NCBI GenBank assembly: GCA_023230425.1
Contig: JALNXI010000078.1
Coordinates: 1-8,862 of the forward strand
Source of the DNA: Methanoculleus sp.
GTDB lineage: Archaea > Halobacteriota > Methanomicrobia > Methanomicrobiales > Methanoculleaceae
Reading direction: 5' to 3'
Length of the DNA: 8,862 nucleotides
Numbering within the stretch: position 1 is the stretch's first letter; every line of letters begins with the position of its first letter. The notes below the pieces were generated by a model that saw only the letters and a list, made by a program, of their open reading frames with translations, did not search any database and was not told the DNA's origin. This document shows positions 6,471 to 8,862 of this stretch, in pieces. The position numbers were made by a program, and so were the translations under genes.

Positions 6471-8324
6471 TCACACCTCGATGGTGAGCAGGCCCTGCTT
6501 CTTGATCTTCGTGGTCATGTGGAAGAGGTCCCAGAACTGGGTATACCCGGCCTTATGGAGCCGTTCAAGAATGCTGGCACGCTTATCGATCTCGTTGTAG
6601 ATCTCAGATCTGCGGTGCTCGGGGATGCCGAGCATCGTTGCGATCTTGTTCTCAAGGAGGTAACTGCTCCCCCTGCCGGTGAAGGTGAAGGAGTCGGTCG
6701 CAGGGTCCCAGACGAACGCCGCCATGAATGAGAACCCCTGGGTCTCGGGGTCGTAGCCCACGAGTTCGTTGACGCTGAGCATCCGCCGGACGGTCCCCCC
6801 ATGGGGGAGTTTCACGGCGCTCTGGATGATGACCAGGTTCAAGTTGTCGACGTAGGTCTTCGGGATATTGATCGGGTCCCCGCAGAGACGCTGGATCAGT
6901 TTCTCGACGGACGCGGCGTGGAAGGTGCTCATCACCGGGTGGCCGGTCTGCATGGCGGAGAACGCGACGGACCCTTCCACACCGCGGATCTCACCGACCA
7001 GGATCTGGTTCGGGCGCTGACGGAGGGCGGCTTTGAGGAGGTCGAACATCGTGATCTCCGAGCCTTCGCCCTCGCCCTTCCCCTTGGCTTTCGCGACCTC
7101 ACGGGTCCAGTTCCGGTGGGGGACCGTCAGTTCCGGGGTATCCTCGATGGTGACGATCTTGTTCTCGGGCGGGAGGAACGTGGTGAGGGCGTTCAAGGTC
7201 GTCGTCTTGCCGCTCGCGGTCTCGCCGGAGACGAACATCGACATGCCGTACTCGAGGCAGATCCAGAGGTAGGCGGCCATCATGTAGTTGCACGCCCCGC
7301 TCTCGATCACCTGCAGGATGCTCAGGGGGACCTCGTTCACCTTACGGATGGTGAAGTTGCTGCCGTGTTTGCTGATCTCGGTCCCGTAGACGATGTTGAT
7401 ACGCGAGCCATCAGGGAGGGTCGCGTCCACGATGGGGCTCCTGTAGGTCAGCGGCCGTTTGATCCGTTCGGCGAGCTTGATGACGAATTTGTCGAGTTCC
7501 GCTGAGTCCTGGAACCCGACGACCGATTTTAAGCCTTTGAATATCTTGTGCTCGATGAAGATCGGCCCGACGCCGTTGCAGGTGATATCCTCGATATACC
7601 GGTCGGAGAGGAAGGGTTTGAGGGTCCCCATCTCGATCTTGTCGCGGATGATCATGTACTCGAGCGCCTTGTACTCCTGCTGCGAGAGGATGAGCCGTCC
7701 GTCGGCAAGCGTGGGATGCCCTGACGCCTGCGGCTTTGCCGACGCACCGACCTCGGAGGTGAGGAAGGTCTTGATCCGACCCTTGATGTCTTTTGCCGTC
7801 CCGCCGGCGAGCAGAGACTCGTCGATCACCTCGTCCGGCTGCTTGATGTACACCAGTTGCTGGATGAAGTTTCGGAGCACATCGATACGCGCCTGCTCGG
7901 TCACCGGCTCCTCGTCGAGGGCGTCGATCATATCGATCAGCTTCTCCTCGATCACCGGGAGGATCTCTTTTACGGAGTGGAGGAACGCGGGTTCGATCGG
8001 TATGTACCAGTTCCGGACGTCATTTGGGTCAGGGAAGATGTGGATGAACGTCGTCTCGTTGACCGGGTATATGATGTTCGGGTTCTCCATAGATTTTAAG
8101 TCCCGTTTCAGCTCCGAGAGGAAGAGCGGGATCCCGACGGTGTTGACCGGCAGGATGTGGAGGTACTCGAGGAGGTGAGGGCTCTCTTTGACGTAGTCTT
8201 TCGCGTTTGCCGGGAGCATACGGTAGAGGGCGCAGGACTCGACGTTGTTGTAGCAGTCGTTCCCCTCGTCGATGAACTCGGGTTCGAAGGGGAGGATCAC
8301 CGTTGCTTCCAGAGCCGATCCCAT
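6471..8324 (-). CDS. arlI: Archaellum motor and assembly ATPase ArlI (FlaI)
   Basis: ArlI (FlaI) is the hexameric secretion-type ATPase that powers both filament assembly and rotation of the archaellum, on the cytoplasmic face of ArlJ. The 617-residue protein has an N-terminal region (about 1-185), a Gly/Ala/Pro/Ser-containing linker (about 190-208), an ArlI-type second N-terminal domain (about 210-340) and the RecA-like ATPase core. Core motifs are Walker A GETASGKTT (367-375, Lys373), the Asp box TIEDTPEL (Glu394), Walker B ILVGEIRG (441-448, Glu445) and the His box GHPVMSTFHA (His462, His469). A charged loop KAKGKGEGEGSE (412-423) before DLLKAALRQRPNQ is of the kind found in this family. 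It is somewhat longer than the roughly 510-residue crenarchaeal proteins, mostly at the N-terminus. The ATG at 8324 has AAGGTG 6 nt upstream and follows arlH by 3 nt. Confidence 0.97.
   Translation of the reverse strand: MGSALEATVILPFEPEFIDEGNDCYNNVESCALYRMLPANAKDYVKESPHLLEYLHILPVNTVGIPLFLSELKRDLKSMENPNIIYPVNETTFIHIFPDPNDVRNWYIPIEPAFLHSVKEILPVIEEKLIDMIDALDEEPVTEQARIDVLRNFIQQLVYIKQPDEVIDESLLAGGTAKDIKGRIKTFLTSEVGASAKPQASGHPTLADGRLILSQQEYKALEYMIIRDKIEMGTLKPFLSDRYIEDITCNGVGPIFIEHKIFKGLKSVVGFQDSAELDKFVIKLAERIKRPLTYRSPIVDATLPDGSRINIVYGTEISKHGSNFTIRKVNEVPLSILQVIESGACNYMMAAYLWICLEYGMSMFVSGETASGKTTTLNALTTFLPPENKIVTIEDTPELTVPHRNWTREVAKAKGKGEGEGSEITMFDLLKAALRQRPNQILVGEIRGVEGSVAFSAMQTGHPVMSTFHAASVEKLIQRLCGDPINIPKTYVDNLNLVIIQSAVKLPHGGTVRRMLSVNELVGYDPETQGFSFMAAFVWDPATDSFTFTGRGSSYLLENKIATMLGIPEHRRSEIYNEIDKRASILERLHKAGYTQFWDLFHMTTKIKKQGLLTIEV
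6474..6479 (-). promoter_or_regulatory. Ribosome-binding site of arlJ
   Basis: GAGGTG on the minus strand forms the last Glu-Val codons of arlI and lies 6 nt before the GTG start of arlJ at 6467. The arlI TGA stop sits between the site and the start, so termination and initiation are interlocked. Confidence 0.75.
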
Positions 8325-8327
8325 ACC

Positions 8328-8862
8328 TCACACCTTCGCGATTGAGACGGGGATGATCTTGATGCCGTACCCGGGGTGGACCTCGAAACTGATGATGTTT
8401 CCTGTTGTCTTTCGTGCGCCGCGGACCTTGACGACCTCGAGCATCATGACATACTTGCCGCCGACGAGTGCTTTCTTCATGAAGAGATGGGCGTCGCAGA
8501 TCGAGCGGATCCGGACGAGGGAGTCCTCGACGAAGGCGTAGGTGTGCAGGGTGATCAGGATGGTCTTGCCGTGGTCGACGAGGTTCTTGCAGTTCGTGAA
8601 GAACGTGAGGACGGTATCCTGTTTGGCGTACTCGGTGAAGAGGGTGAGCGAGTCGATGACGATCACGTCTGCTCTGCTCTGCTCCATGTAGTGGATCATC
8701 CGTTCGAGCGTCCCCTGCATCTTCTCTTTTGTCCACTCGAACCCGACGACGTGCATGGGAAAGACCCGGAGGTAGCCCCAGGCGAAGTAGTCGGAGATAT
8801 CAAGGCTCATCGACTCCATCTGGGAGAGGAAACTCTTGCTCGTGTTCTCGGTCGAGAAGAGG
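8328..8862 (-). CDS. arlH: Archaellum regulatory ATP-binding protein ArlH (FlaH), 5' end cut by window edge
   Basis: ArlH (FlaH) is a KaiC/RecA-like ATP-binding protein that forms a ring on the cytoplasmic side of the motor and regulates ArlI. The 177 residues in the window begin LFSTENTSKSFLSQMESM, matching the STENT-type strand and helix that follow Walker A. Walker B is visible as VIVIDSL (Asp codon at 8654-8652), followed by a RecA-like core (TILITLHTYAF, IRSICDAHLFMKK) and the C-terminal strand region VVKVRGARKTTGNIISFEVHPGYGIKIIPVS. Walker A and the true start lie beyond 8862; the frame is open to the edge, so the internal Met at 8819 is not the start. It is the first gene seen of a tight run arlH-arlI-arlJ. 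Other archaellum genes probably lie upstream of the window. A general KaiC-family protein would be the alternative, but the neighbours settle it. Confidence 0.95.
   Translation of the reverse strand, partial: LFSTENTSKSFLSQMESMSLDISDYFAWGYLRVFPMHVVGFEWTKEKMQGTLERMIHYMEQSRADVIVIDSLTLFTEYAKQDTVLTFFTNCKNLVDHGKTILITLHTYAFVEDSLVRIRSICDAHLFMKKALVGGKYVMMLEVVKVRGARKTTGNIISFEVHPGYGIKIIPVSIAKV
8331..8336 (-). promoter_or_regulatory. Ribosome-binding site of arlI
   Basis: AAGGTG on the minus strand forms the last Lys-Val codons of arlH and lies 6 nt before the arlI ATG at 8324. The arlH TGA stop sits between the site and the start. This supports the chosen start and coupling of the two genes. Confidence 0.75.

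Noticed and set aside
8328..8819. Internal Met at 8819 as the start of arlH
   Set aside because: The frame stays open to the window edge, the 14 codons before it match the conserved STENT segment, and starting at 8819 would leave out Walker A, which ArlH needs.

Overview
This GC-rich window has the gene content and signals of a motile euryarchaeal methanogen. Archaellum genes sit next to bacterial-type chemotaxis genes plus the archaea-only adaptor CheF. Ribosome-binding sites are of the GGTG/GAGGTG type, GTG starts are used, and the one clear promoter is an archaeal BRE/TATA box. The composition and the gene order arlH-arlI-arlJ-X-cheF-cheY-cheB-cheA suggest the order Methanomicrobiales, perhaps a Methanoculleus-like species. 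That placement is inference; no marker gene in the window proves it.

Every gene supported here lies on the minus strand, so transcription runs from high to low coordinates. From 8862 down to 2986 is the end of an archaellum operon. It holds a 5'-truncated arlH (KaiC-like regulator of the motor ATPase), arlI (motor/assembly ATPase), arlJ (polytopic membrane platform), an unrecognised 347-residue protein with two membrane segments and a long acidic tail (called X here), and cheF (the adaptor linking CheY to the motor switch). The first four are packed with 1-3 nt gaps. At each of the three junctions between them the last sense codon is GTG and forms the end of the next gene's GGTG ribosome-binding site. 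A 31-nt gap separates X from cheF.

The only AT-rich non-coding stretch is 2917-2985. It carries an oligo-T terminator for the archaellum operon, followed by a BRE/TATA promoter and a GGTG site for a second operon, cheY-cheB-cheA (2916 down to 1). cheA leaves the window just before its G2 box and CheW-like domain. Receptors signal to CheA, which phosphorylates CheY and CheB; CheB adjusts receptor methylation; CheY-P is passed via CheF to the archaellum switch (ArlC/D/E, outside the window). Torque and assembly come from ArlH/ArlI/ArlJ.

The least explained item is X, encoded between the motor membrane protein and the chemotaxis adaptor. It looks like a membrane-tethered cytoplasmic tail with four LxxLDL-type repeats, two of which come from a perfect 24-bp tandem duplication. 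No mobile elements, CRISPR arrays, tRNAs or rRNAs were seen, and no stretch over 300 bases lacks a gene.
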